Shown here: piece by piece, positions 12,677 to 22,739 of the stretch
How positions within the stretch are numbered: the stretch's first letter is position 1
Layout of the letters: the number at the start of each line of letters is the position of its first letter
Assembly (NCBI GenBank): GCA_019054805.1
Contig: JAHQIY010000009.1
Location: 3,162,001-3,226,000, forward strand
Source: Brachionus manjavacas
Taxonomy: Eukaryota > Rotifera > Eurotatoria > Ploima > Brachionidae
DNA: 64,000 nucleotides
Direction of reading: 5' to 3'
Made by a program: the position numbers and the translations under genes
The notes under the pieces: model-generated
What the model saw: the letters and a program-made list of their open reading frames with translations, nothing else
The model's database searches: none
What the model was told of the DNA's origin: nothing

Positions 12677-12858
12677 CAGTACAAAGCTGAAAAAAGTTAT
12701 CAACTTTTCAGAACATTTTCAAAGAAAAAGTCAAACTAAAGATTAAACAAAGTCTAAGCTAAAATTAAAATTTTTTTTAAACAAAAACTAAAAACTGTTT
12801 TGTTTTTCAAAAACTGAACAAAATTGAAAATTTAATAAATTAAACTTGACCTTTTAAA
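12677..12858 (+). repeat. Left terminal inverted repeat of the Tc1-like element
   Basis: Starts CAGTACAAAGCTGAAAAAAG next to a TA and matches the reverse complement of 16860-17059 through an inner AACTTGACCTTT block at about 12845-12856. The outermost 40 bp are nearly identical; the middle is diverged and differs by small gaps. Confidence 0.85.
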
Positions 12859-12982
12859 GTTTCAGTTTTATTTAATGTTAATTATTTAATTGAATCTAAT
12901 TTCATTTATAAATAAGCCAAGAATTATGTTTATTAAGCCAATTTGAATATTATCATTTAATCAATAAAAGTTTATTATCAAT

Positions 12983-14296
12983 ATGAGAGCAACAATTTAT
13001 ATTCGCCATAGAATAATATTATTAAGATCAAAAGGTTTATCTCATATAAAAATTTCTCAGATTTTAAAAACAGAAGACAGTCCAATTAGTCGTGTGTCAG
13101 TTGGAAAAATTTGCAGAAAATATCAACGTACGCACAGTTTACAAGACTTACCTGGAAGAGGAAAAAAGACATTATTTAGCGAAAAACATTACCAATATAT
13201 TGATGAACAAATAAAATCCAACAGACAAATTACTTCTGCTCATTTAGTTGCTAAAATTTATTCTGAATTTAGCTTAAAAGTAAGCAGAGATACGATTAGT
13301 AGGGCTGCTAAAAAACTCGATTGGACTAGGAAAACAACCAGGTTACTAATCTATATTTTTAATGTATCAACTTTTTCAGAAATTTATTTATTTTTATTTG
13401 AAAAAGGTATTGTCAGATTGTTTCAGAAAAAAATGTAATTAAGAGAGCTTTGTATGCAAATTTTTGTTTATCAACTAGAGATGAGCTTAATAATTGTATT
13501 TTTATTGATGAATGTATGATCGAACTCGAGCTTCATACTTTAAAAAAGTTAGTTTTATTACCATTTTTATTTATATTGATTTTTTTGTTTTAATGTGTGA
13601 TTGTAGTTGGGTAAAAAAAGGATGTCGGTATTATAAAGCTCCAGTCGCAAAGCACCCATTAAAGGTATTTTTCTCGATGTATTAAAATATTAAAAAAAAT
13701 TTAGCCAATTGTATTATATTAAAGCTTCTTCTATGGGGAGGAATTAGCAATAGAGGTGCAACACCAATTTGCATTTTTAATGGGACGATGTATAGCAACG
13801 ATTTTACAAATATTCTTAAACGAAACTTACTACCTTTTATTAGGTAAAATACATTAAACAGACTAGACATTTATTAAACTATTTATTTATATATTGTTTT
13901 TTTTTATAGCGATTGTTTTCCGGATAGTCACCGTTTAATAATGGACAACGATCGCAAACATACATCGTTCTTTACTCAAGATTGGCTTAAAGAAAATAAA
14001 ATAAACCATTGGCCCACTCCAGCTCAAAGTCCAGTAATAAATATATATATATATTTTTTTTTTCATAGCTTTTGAGTTTTTGTTTAAAGGATTTGAATCC
14101 AATCGAACTTGTATGGCATGAGCTTAAGACATATATTAGACATCAAAAACCGACCTCAAAGACTCATTTTATTAAGCAAATAGGCCAATTCTGGCAAAAA
14201 GAATTAACAGTCGAAAAGTGTCAAAGATACATCTCACATGTTAAAAGGGTTCTTCCACATGTTATCTTAAATAATGGTAGAGCTACTAGTTACTAA
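12983..14296 (+). CDS. Tc1-family DD34E transposase, six exons, intact
   Basis: Cut-and-paste transposase acting on the flanking inverted repeats. Exons 12983-13341, 13407-13547, 13607-13664, 13725-13843, 13910-14033 and 14090-14296 are joined by five GT-AG introns of 56-66 bp. They sum to 1,008 nt, a continuous 335-residue frame, the normal Tc1 length. Residues 1-60 and 68-118 form two helix-turn-helix DNA-binding units separated by a GRPR-like LPGRGKK. The catalytic triad is Asp154 (FIDECM), Asp238 (IMDNDRKHTSFF) and Glu273 (PDLNPIELVW), with 34 residues between the last two, which defines DD34E. LLWGGISNRG and WPTPAQSPDLNPIE are family signatures. No stop or frameshift is seen, so it could be active. 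AATAAA lies near 14466. So many introns is unusual, since Tc1 transposases are typically intronless or have one. Confidence 0.9.
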
Positions 14297-15022
14297 GACT
14301 ATGAATGAAATGTTCGATTCGTTGCTTTTTTTTATCAAGTTTTATCTGGTCGAGCTGAAGCTCCTTTTTATTTTGTATTTAGTTTTATATTCACCAAAAC
14401 TTTTGTGTTTATTTTATTTAGGATTTTGCTTTTATATTTTATTATGCTTTGGTTATATTTGTGTAAATAAAAATGCTTCTTTTTATTAAAACAAAATTCT
14501 TAGACTATATTTAAATTCAAAAAGAGCAAAACTAGTTTAATATTCTTTCACAACTAGGTTCGATTAAAAACTTAGAAAGTTGCTCCTGGACCTATTATCT
14601 GGCCTAAGCGTGTTGAATTAATAATTACAAAAAAGAATTGTCTTTTTAGGGGTCGACCGACTTTCGTTGCCATGATGTAGCTACCCAACTGGTTCGAACT
14701 GATACATTCAATGAAAATTCAAAGTCTGACTTTGACTTGTGATGTTTTTCAAGGACCAACTCTGCATTCAATAATAAAGAGATAAATAGTTAGCTTTGTT
14801 TTTTTAAAAAAATATTTATTAATTAAATTTAATTAAATCAATTTTAATGGCTATTAAGTAAAATAAGTCTTAAAAAAATTCCAAATTATACAAAAAAAAG
14901 AGGAATTATGATAATTGTTTTTTCTTTAATTTTAGAAAAAATTAAGATTGTTTTAACATTAAGAAAAGAAAATCAATTGATTTAAAAAAACAATCTTGTT
15001 ATTGATAACTAATTATAAAACT
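14297..15022. other. Spacer between the two tail-to-tail genes of the Tc1-like element
   Basis: About 730 bp of 3' flanking DNA for both genes. A poly(A) signal for the transposase lies near 14466. No ORF longer than about 70 codons has coding character. Nothing else recognised. Confidence 0.5.
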
Positions 15023-16597
15023 CTAATTTGTTAAAATGTTCCTAATTCGCCGATTCATATAAATAACACATTGTTCCCAAAATTTGACAATTTTATTGTT
15101 TACATTATTATTGTAATGATTGTTACACAATTTTTTTATATAGTTTATCTTATTCAGATCCAATGGTTTTTTATTAGCAAGCTTATCACCCTTTCCATAA
15201 ACATTACAACCAACCAACTCTTCACGGCAAAATATCTTTTCAAGTACATTGGCAGCAAAAAGAGGGCCAGTTTTTGATTCTCTAATTAACTCTTCTAAAT
15301 CTGATCTCGAGCAATAGTCAATATTGCTATAATTCTCTCGGTGAATTGGAGTAGCATAAGATCTATTAATATTAGCATCGAATGAAGAAATAACGTCTCT
15401 ATCTATTGGCCCTGAATATTCTTCGTTTGCTGAAATAAAATCGTCAAATAATACAGATTGATTAAGCATTGGTTGATAATGAGAAGATTTATCTAAGACC
15501 GATGTATTTTGTATTATTCTTTGGTCAGTCTCTTTATGTTTGTTTTGATCTGTTAAGACTCTATGATTCATCATAACTTCATTTTTTTGTTCAATACATC
15601 TGCTTTGTTGTTTTACCAACTCGGATAAATAGCTGTTGCACACGTTGATGCTATTTGAGATCTAATAATTACAAAAAATAATAGTTTGAAAATTATTAAA
15701 TTAAACTTAAATTTATAACAATTACAAGTTCCAATCCCTCTTTTAAGGTTTGGTTAATATCGTTGAGTTCATTTTTATATGACTCAGTTGATGTAAGTTT
15801 ATCCTTAAATTGACTTTGCAATTTTTCAAATTCAACTTGTTCAAATTGTGTCAAATCGCACTTGTTTTTTGAACTTTTTGGTGCATTTTTTGTTTTAACT
15901 TTATCTGTTTTTGCCAAGAACTCAGCATGAACTTGAATCTTAAATTGTAATTTTTTTATTAAATCAAATAAATAAAAAACACTTCAATTTATATATTACT
16001 TGTTTCTCAGAAGTTGAAGATAATTGAGAAAGATTTTTTGTTAATTTCTTTAACGTTTAGTAGATTAAAATTTAATAATAATAAATAAGATACATAGAAT
16101 AAAATTAACTTTTGGAATAGAATCAACTGCTCAAGATTCAATTTTGCTCAAGTACTTTTAAACAACATAAATAAGGGTCATTTTGAATAACAGTCCCTTT
16201 AAAAAATTAAAGATAAAATTTAATTCCATAATTAATTTAAAAAAAAAACATCTAATACCTTGAAATGTTTCCTGGTTTATTTTAAACATTATTTTATCGT
16301 TGTTTATTAAATTAGCTAAATCGATCGACTTTACGATCAAGCTATTCCGAGCTATTTCGCGTTCTGCCACAGGCTCTCGAATCAGCTCTGTTAAAAAAGC
16401 GTTAAAAGAAATTAAAATATAAGTTGATAATATTTATTTTTTAAAACAGTACCTATTGTATATTCGCTGTCATATTTATTAAGATAGTTATCAAAGTGGA
16501 TCACATAATCATTGTTTTTGATATCTTTTATTGTTGCGTTTCGCCAAACAAAACATGTCCTATCAAGAACTTGAACCTTATCGGCTATTTTATACAT
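15023..16597 (-). CDS. Chromo-barrel/Tudor-like + coiled coil + BEN-like protein carried by the Tc1-like element
   Basis: ATG at 16597-16595. Well-supported exons are 16597-16453, 16387-16259, about 15945-15730 and 15663-15023; two small central exons near 16190 and 16050 are less certain. The first exon (VQVLDRTCFVWRNATIKD, then YVIHFDNYLNKYD) resembles the chromo-barrel/Tudor-knot fold of MOF and MSL3. The centre is charged and helical (FEQVEFEKLQSQFKDKL), probably coiled coil. The last about 90 residues (LFAANVLEKIFCREELVGC, KKPLDLNKINYIKKLC, KIVKFWEQCVIYMNRRIR) resemble a BEN domain, a DNA- or chromatin-binding module. Estimated size is about 400 residues. It lies wholly inside the inverted repeats. 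A role in chromatin targeting or regulation of the element is inference. One boundary around 16080-16190 did not resolve, so a frame defect there is possible. Confidence 0.6.
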
Positions 16598-16859
16598 TGT
16601 TTTTATATTAAAAAAAATAAATTCTAAAGCAAACAATTTTAGTGTAAAATTTTAACTAATATTAAAAGAGCGGCTTAAAAAAAAAGAATTCTTTTTAAAA
16701 TATTGAATGTTAAAGATTAAAAGAAATTGAAAAATAAGTCGGCATGAGTTTAATCTTATTATTTTAGTATTAATAGCTAGCAGTAATATTATGATTGTTT
16801 AAATTGAAACAACAATAGACTAGTAATTTATCCAATAAGATTTATCATTAAATTTAATC

Positions 16860-17059
16860 AAAGGTCAAGTTTACAATTTATGTTTTTCAGTTTTTGTTCA
16901 GTTTCAAAAAAAACAAATCAGTTTCAATTTTTTTTTTGAATTTGTTCAGAACAAAATTAAGTTTTGGTTAAATTTTTTTCTGAAATTTTCTAAAAAAAAA
17001 TTAAAAAAAAATTAAAATTTGTTCTGAAATAGTTGATAACTTTTTTCAGCTTTGTACTG
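16860..17059 (-). repeat. Right terminal inverted repeat of the Tc1-like element
   Basis: Ends CAGCTTTGTACTG next to TA at 17060-17061. It is the reverse complement of the left repeat through the AAAGGTCAAGTTT block at about 16860-16873. It contains extra poly(A)/poly(T) tracts compared with the left copy. Confidence 0.85.
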
Positions 17060-18071
17060 TAGGTTTTTTTAATTTTTTTCAAGCAAAATGATGACATTTT
17101 CGAAAAAAAGCATGAAATTTTAAAACAAAATTCAAATATATCAAAAGTTGATAAGGGCAATAAGAGATCAAATATCAAAAGAATAGACCGTAACATAAAG
17201 GTCTGTCAGCATATCTGTCCAAATTATGAAGAATGCAAAGGTAAAGGAAACAATTCAAATGATGGAAAAAAAAGACACTATAGTAGAAAATATTGTCCAT
17301 TTAATAAATCTAAATTAAAATAAAAAAAAAAAAAGAATTAAGAACGGTTTGTGTTATTTTTAACTTTAAATTAATTTAATATAATTGAAATTCTTTTATT
17401 TTTAATTACTTGATTTTCTTTCTTTAAAGGTAAAAGTTTTGAAAATAATTATGATTAACCGAATGAGCATAAACATATGGAAAAATGTCCCATGAACAAT
17501 AATCTTAATGTAATTAAATCAAATTCAGACCAAAATTGCTTTAGAACAATTGCAAATGTAATGTTAAATCAAACAATGGTAACTGTTTTTCCATAAAATT
17601 TTCACTTTCTTTAAAAAATGTTTTAATTTAATGATAGACCGACATCCTCGATCAGATGACAGAAGGCTTTGATGAGATTGAATCTGACACAAACTCACTG
17701 AAGTATCTTCAAAAATCCCTTGGCGTTCCCATAGTGAATTCACGTCCGATAATTTTAAAGTCATTTGGCCTTGATTCGAAAAATTACATATCGAGACTCG
17801 ATGAAAATGATTTATTTTTAAATCAAAATTATAAATCAAATTTGAGTTTTGCTGGAGAAAATTTAATAGATGTTTTGAAGTCTGAAAACTTTATTTTAGA
17901 ATCTCAGCTCAAAGATTCAATCGAAAAAATAAAAAAACTAGGCATTCAAATTGAATTGAAAAACGAAATCGAACAAGAATTGAGATCTGGCATTGAAAAA
18001 CAATCAATTCAAATTGATCAGTTTAGCAATGTTTTAATGAGGTTAATTTTCAACCAGAAATATATATATAT

Positions 18072-18272
18072 TGTGTTTGGTTAGTGGCTTAGGGCTTAAG
18101 CTAAGATGATCCAATATTAAAACAAGAGCGTGGTTGATTATATTTTAAAAAAAATGTAAAAAACATTGAATAATTTTGATAAGAAGTGTAAGATTAGTCA
18201 CATGATTAAATAATTGAACACATAATTTAAAAATACTTAGATTAAGACATAGATTAAGATTAAGACATCACA
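18072..18272 (-). repeat. 3' LTR of the Ty3/gypsy-like fossil
   Basis: Direct copy of 20570-20770, with about 95.5% identity counted by eye. As the element is on the minus strand, this is its 3' LTR. Confidence 0.9.
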
Positions 18273-20569
18273 TCCTCGGTTGGCTTTAATTTTGTTCATC
18301 GTAGGACTTAGCTTTGTGTGATTGGATGTTAAATATTATTGGTTTCTGATGTGAACGTTTAGGATAGCGATTGTTTGGTAGTTCAGTTGATGAGTCATTG
18401 ATTAGATTATTGTGGTCAAAAGACACCAGAGCGTTCATAGTTATTGCAGCAGGGAGAACAGCTTGGTCATGCTCATCTGAATCAGAACTGGTCTCATATT
18501 ATGTGATCTAAGAGTCAAACTGTTTATGATGTTGTTTATCTAGAGGGCCTGCTCTATAATTAGGTAGATTTGGAGATGCTGGTACTGGAACTTGTGTTAG
18601 ATTTCCAATGGTTGGAATTTGTAAATAGCACTCAATACCATTCTCTGGCACTCAATAGGGCTCATATTTTTATATATGAGCCCTATTGAGTGGAAAATTT
18701 CTGCTGCGCAGTTTATTCCAAAATTGAGTCTCTTGTATTGAAATAAGCCAACATGGGCGCTGAAAGTTGTAATGAATCTTGATTCCGGATGCAGCTCTAG
18801 TTGGTGATAGGCTGCGTTGAGGTCTATCTTGGACAAATGTTTTGCACCATTCAAGTCAATTAGCATTTCATCCAGGGTTGGGGTAACATAACGCTCACGC
18901 TGGATAGCTTGATTTAGCAGCCTTGCATCGGTGCATATTCTGATCTTATCAGGTTGATTTGGCTTTGGGTCAATAACAATTGGTGACACCCATGGAGTCG
19001 GACCTTTGATTGGTTCAATTATGTCAGTATCAAGCATGTTCTGGATTTCCTTTTCAACGACATCTCTTAAATGGAATGGTACTCGACGATGTGGTTGTTG
19101 CACTGGTTTTACACTGTGATCAATGTGTAACTTAATTTGGATGCCATTAATTTTTCCAACTTAATTTGAAAAGAGGTTTGGGTACAACCTAAATTCGTCA
19201 CTTACGCTACATGTAATTGAAACTATTTTCAGTGCTTCTAGTGTCTCTAATCCAAGTATACAGCCTGAGTTTCAAAGACTGATAGCAAACTGAGTTTCTA
19301 CTGAGTTGTTTTTGTGTTTAACATGAGTACTGAATGTGCCTAGCATTTGTAATGCTTGTGTTGAGCCATATGCATATACTTTTTTTGTGCTCAGTGCGAT
19401 ATTCACTAGCTTAAAATCAAGACCCTCAAATGTACTTTGGTCGATCACATTGACTGTGGTACCAGTGTCAATGAGAAATCTTGCTTTTCCATTCAGCATT
19501 TGAATATCAACATATTTACGTCTTGATGATTGATGGTCGATTGAGAAAACATTTTCAATGTCATCCTCAGTCGTTTCATTTAACTGGTTTATTTGATTTG
19601 GATATTGTGGTCTTGAGCTGTTATTATCTCTTCGGCTTGATAACTGTTTGGTTTTTGCGCGACAAACTGTGGCAAAGTGGTTTCTTTTTCCACAACTATT
19701 GCATGTCTTGTCTTTAGCAGGACATTGGCGATTCTTGTGGGGATACTCATAGCCGCATAGGCCACATTTTTGTTCTTGCATACGATCGTTTTGGTGAGGT
19801 TTTGAGTTGTTAAACCTCTTCGTTGGTCTATTAGATCTTGAATCAACTTTGTTTATTTTGTCTGATGGTTCAGCAAGAGGTTTTATTGATTCCAATGCTC
19901 TCCCAAAACGTAGTGCGTCTTTGAGGGTGAGATTTTCTGCAAGAATAAGTTGTGTCTTGAGACTATTTGAGCTAGTATTTTCCATTATTTGAGACAGTAT
20001 TTCTTCATCATGGTTTTGGAAATCACATTCTCGTAAACCAGATGCAGATTCTCGTAAACGACTCACAAACTTGTCGATTGACTCATCGTGATACTGTTTT
20101 ATCTGTCTAAACTGAGAGACTCTTAGTCGTTTATTTCCAGTTAGTTGAAAGTATGTGCTAAGTTTGTCGATAATCTGTTGAAAAGTGTCATTGTCTGATT
20201 TTAAATTGGCATAAACATCATATGTTCTTGGTCCAATGCAATTGAGTAGCCTAGCTTTTATTTGACGCAATCTTTTTATGTATTCAGGCGGTGCTAATTC
20301 ATTTGCATTTGTTGCTGGTAATGGCTCAAGATCAAGTGTGACCAAAAGGTTGTTAAAACAATCGACCCAGTTCTTCCATCTAAAAGTAACGTTAGGGGTG
20401 TGCAGATCAGCATCAAATGTGTTTATCGTTTCATTCATCTTGGTTTAAATTATGATTGGTTTGGTAAATGGTAAAATGAATCGATTATGATTCGGTGTGA
20501 CACTGATTAAATCGGATAAAATCGGATTAAGTTTTATTCGTTTTTTTTTTTTTTCTCGTCGCCGGATGT

Positions 20570-20770
20570 TGTGTTTGGTTAGTGGCTTAGGGTTTAAGCT
20601 AAGAAGATCCAATATTAAAACAAGAGCGTGGTTGATTATATGTTAAAAAAAATGTAAAAAACATTGAATAATATTGATAAGAAGTGTAAGATTAGTCACA
20701 TGATTAAATAATTGAACACATAATATAAAAATAATTAGATTAAGACATAGATAAAGATTAAGATATAACA
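20570..20770 (-). repeat. 5' LTR of the Ty3/gypsy-like fossil
   Basis: Direct copy of 18072-18272. It sits just upstream of the gag-like reading frame on the minus strand, so it is the 5' LTR and would have carried the promoter. Confidence 0.9.
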
Positions 20771-21769
20771 TATATATATTAATATTTTTATTTAAATTGC
20801 AGACATGAGACCTCTACTCAAAATGAAAATCAAAATATCCTGATTTAAAAAATTCAGTCAAAAAGATTTGTCCACTTTTTCAAAAATGTAATGGAGAAGG
20901 TAATTCAAAGTCACAGGATGGAAAAAGACATTTTGCAATCGAAAGCTGTCCGATTTTTCGAAACATTGATCTGGAAAAAAATAAAAAAAAAAATGAAAGA
21001 ACTGAATTTGAAACAAAAGAGCTTTTAAAAATAAATGAATCTCAGAAAGAACTTATTCTAAATATGAAATCGAACTCATGACTCTGAGAAACAAGGAGAC
21101 GTTTCCAGAAAATGACTATCTAGAAATCAAGAAAGCAATAATCCAAAAGGAAAAAATCATTTCTGAAATCGAAGTTCAAAATGTAAAATATCTAAGGTAA
21201 ATTTTTACTAACAAATAAAATCTGGATATTAAATTATATAATTGATTCTCTTGCACAATTCAAGAATAAAAAAAAGAAATTGAAAAACTAAATGGTTCAC
21301 TAAAAGAAACTAAGAAAATATTTAATCACTAATTAGAAGAAATAAATGAAAAATTGAGAGGTTTGAAAAACGTTAAAATTTCTGAGATTTGAATCCTTAA
21401 ATCGTTAGTAATTCTAGTTTGTTAAATTATTATTAAAATTTTCTTAAAGATCAGTCTGCAATCTTTACAGAGCCGAATTAGATAAAACGAGTGAATTTAA
21501 TTCCATTAAAGCTACTTTATAAGGAAAAAATAATTCAATTGAACAGAAGGAAAATTTAATAAATGAATTAAGAAACGAAAATAAAAAAATGCAAAATTCC
21601 TTTAATTTTATAAATAATTTAATTAATTTAAAAAAATTAGATTTGTGTTTATTGCGAAAAAGAATGCAAAAATTGTCATAGTTTTACGATTTATTGTGGT
21701 CATAAACACAGATGCAATACTTGTAATCTTTCAATACTTAAATGCAACTGTTAATTTCTTAAAAATTTA

Positions 21770-22735
21770 TTTTTCTCAATTTTTTTGAGTTTTTTTTAAA
21801 AAAAAATATGACATTGTAAATTGCTAATATTAATTCAAAATCTATTTATTTCTTAGTATTGGTCTTTTTAATAAATGTCACTTAGATTGTTTTTAATTTA
21901 GAATCTAAAAAAAATAAGATTTCATTCCTTACTATTAAATTCTCCACTTTTACTTCCTTAATCATAGCATTTACTTTTTCATAATCGCTGTTGGCTTGGA
22001 ACTCACATTTTTTATAAATTTGTTTTGGAAATGAATTATCTTAGTAGAAATCTCTTATTTAGAAATATTAATCCGTCTGTCGGTGTCGCAATTTAGAATT
22101 GTTAACACATTATGGTTTCAAAAATGAGAATGATTCTGTTAATTTAATTCATTTTTGAATAAATAGAATATTTTTGTGGGTTTTAGGCTAAATTGCGAGT
22201 AATGTTAAGGTTTCTGGCTATAAGTAAAGGAAGTACAGTGTTTCTAATAAAATCACATTACTAACGTCCCGACCTTGGTCTTTTTTTGTTAAGATCAACC
22301 CGTATAATCCGTCCGTCAGGATAGAGGGACGTGACGGCTCTTCCTGTGGACGCCGCTATTTTAGCGTGGAGATTTCATTATTACAGCTATTAGTATTTGA
22401 ATTTAAAAGTCAGAAATGATATCTTAATTTCAACATTTAAGATTCTCAATTATAAATTGATCTTGAGACATCATTTATTAAAAATACCATCTGTTATAAT
22501 ATATTAGGAATTTTCAATTTTGTATTTTTTTAATTTTTTTAAAAATTCTTAAAACAGTTGAGGAATTTAATTTTTTAATTTATTTAATATTATTTTTTCT
22601 TTTTTTGTGTTATTTCTCATTACCCATCCTTTTTAAATAAAAATATTAATTTAAATATTTTTAATGAAATTTGATTTACCTTTTAGCTGGTAAATAAATT
22701 ATTATAAATTTTATTTATTTTAAAATAAAACACAA
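21770..22735. other. AT-rich spacer with a possible retroelement trace at about 22260-22375
   Basis: Mostly low-complexity. The segment 22260-22375 has higher GC. Read on the minus strand it gives a short stretch (TGRAVTSLYPDGRIIRVDLN) resembling the C-terminal end of BEL/Pao-type pol proteins. It is too short for a firm call and is recorded as a probable retroelement fossil only. Confidence 0.3.
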
Positions 22736-22739
22736 AAAT

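Larger units (their letters stand above)
12677..17059 (+). mobile_element. Tc1-like DNA transposon with two genes, apparently complete
   Basis: Bounded by TA dinucleotides (12675-12676 and 17060-17061) and by inverted repeats starting CAGTACAAAGCTGAAAAAAG at both tips. Length is 4,383 bp, much longer than the usual 1.3-2.4 kb of Tc1 elements. It contains an intact six-exon DD34E transposase on the plus strand (12983-14296) and a multi-exon gene on the minus strand (16597-15023). The two genes are tail to tail and each starts a few hundred bases inside one repeat. The insertion lies directly upstream of a splice acceptor of a decayed host gene (exon from 17083), which suggests it landed in an intron. 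TA duplication and CAGT tips are known Tc1/mariner hallmarks. That the second gene travels with the element is inferred from its position inside the repeats. Confidence 0.85.
18072..20770 (-). mobile_element. Broken Ty3/gypsy-like LTR retrotransposon (fossil)
   Basis: Bounded by two 201-bp direct repeats with TG...CA ends and a T/A-rich 5-bp target duplication (ambiguous TATAT). It lies antisense to the surrounding decayed gene. Parts recognised on the minus strand, in order, are a gag-like protein with a zinc-knuckle region, an aspartic protease site (LIDTGTT), part of a Ty3/gypsy-type reverse transcriptase, and a C-terminal pol tail next to the 3' repeat. The element is broken, with several breaks. 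The two repeats differ at about 9 of 201 positions by eye, so the insertion is fairly young compared with the gene it sits in. Confidence 0.88.
17083..21765 (+). pseudogene. Decayed gene: C2HC zinc fingers, coiled coil and RING-like end
   Basis: A series of plus-strand exon-like segments. A splice acceptor at about 17082 opens a segment with a C2HC (MYT1-type spacing) finger, CPNYEECKGKG then KRHYSRKYCP. A second partial finger ends EHKHMEKCP near 17490. A clean coiled-coil exon is 17641-18041 (FILESQLKDSIEKIKKLGIQ). Another finger follows at about 20868-20950 (KICPLFQKCNGEGN, KRHFAIESCP), then more coiled coil to 21600. A cysteine-rich end at about 21640-21753 (CEKECKNCHSF, CGHKHRCNTC) resembles a RING. 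In-frame stops near 17454, 21325 and 21523, and frame shifts near 20850 and 21078, argue for decay. The Tc1-like and LTR elements both sit in it. Upstream exons may lie left of 12675 (about 12510-12590). Product and original function are not recognised. Confidence 0.55.

Noticed and set aside
19481-19992. Plus-strand ORFs of 61-78 codons
   Set aside because: Antisense shadows of the gag/protease frame of the LTR fossil.
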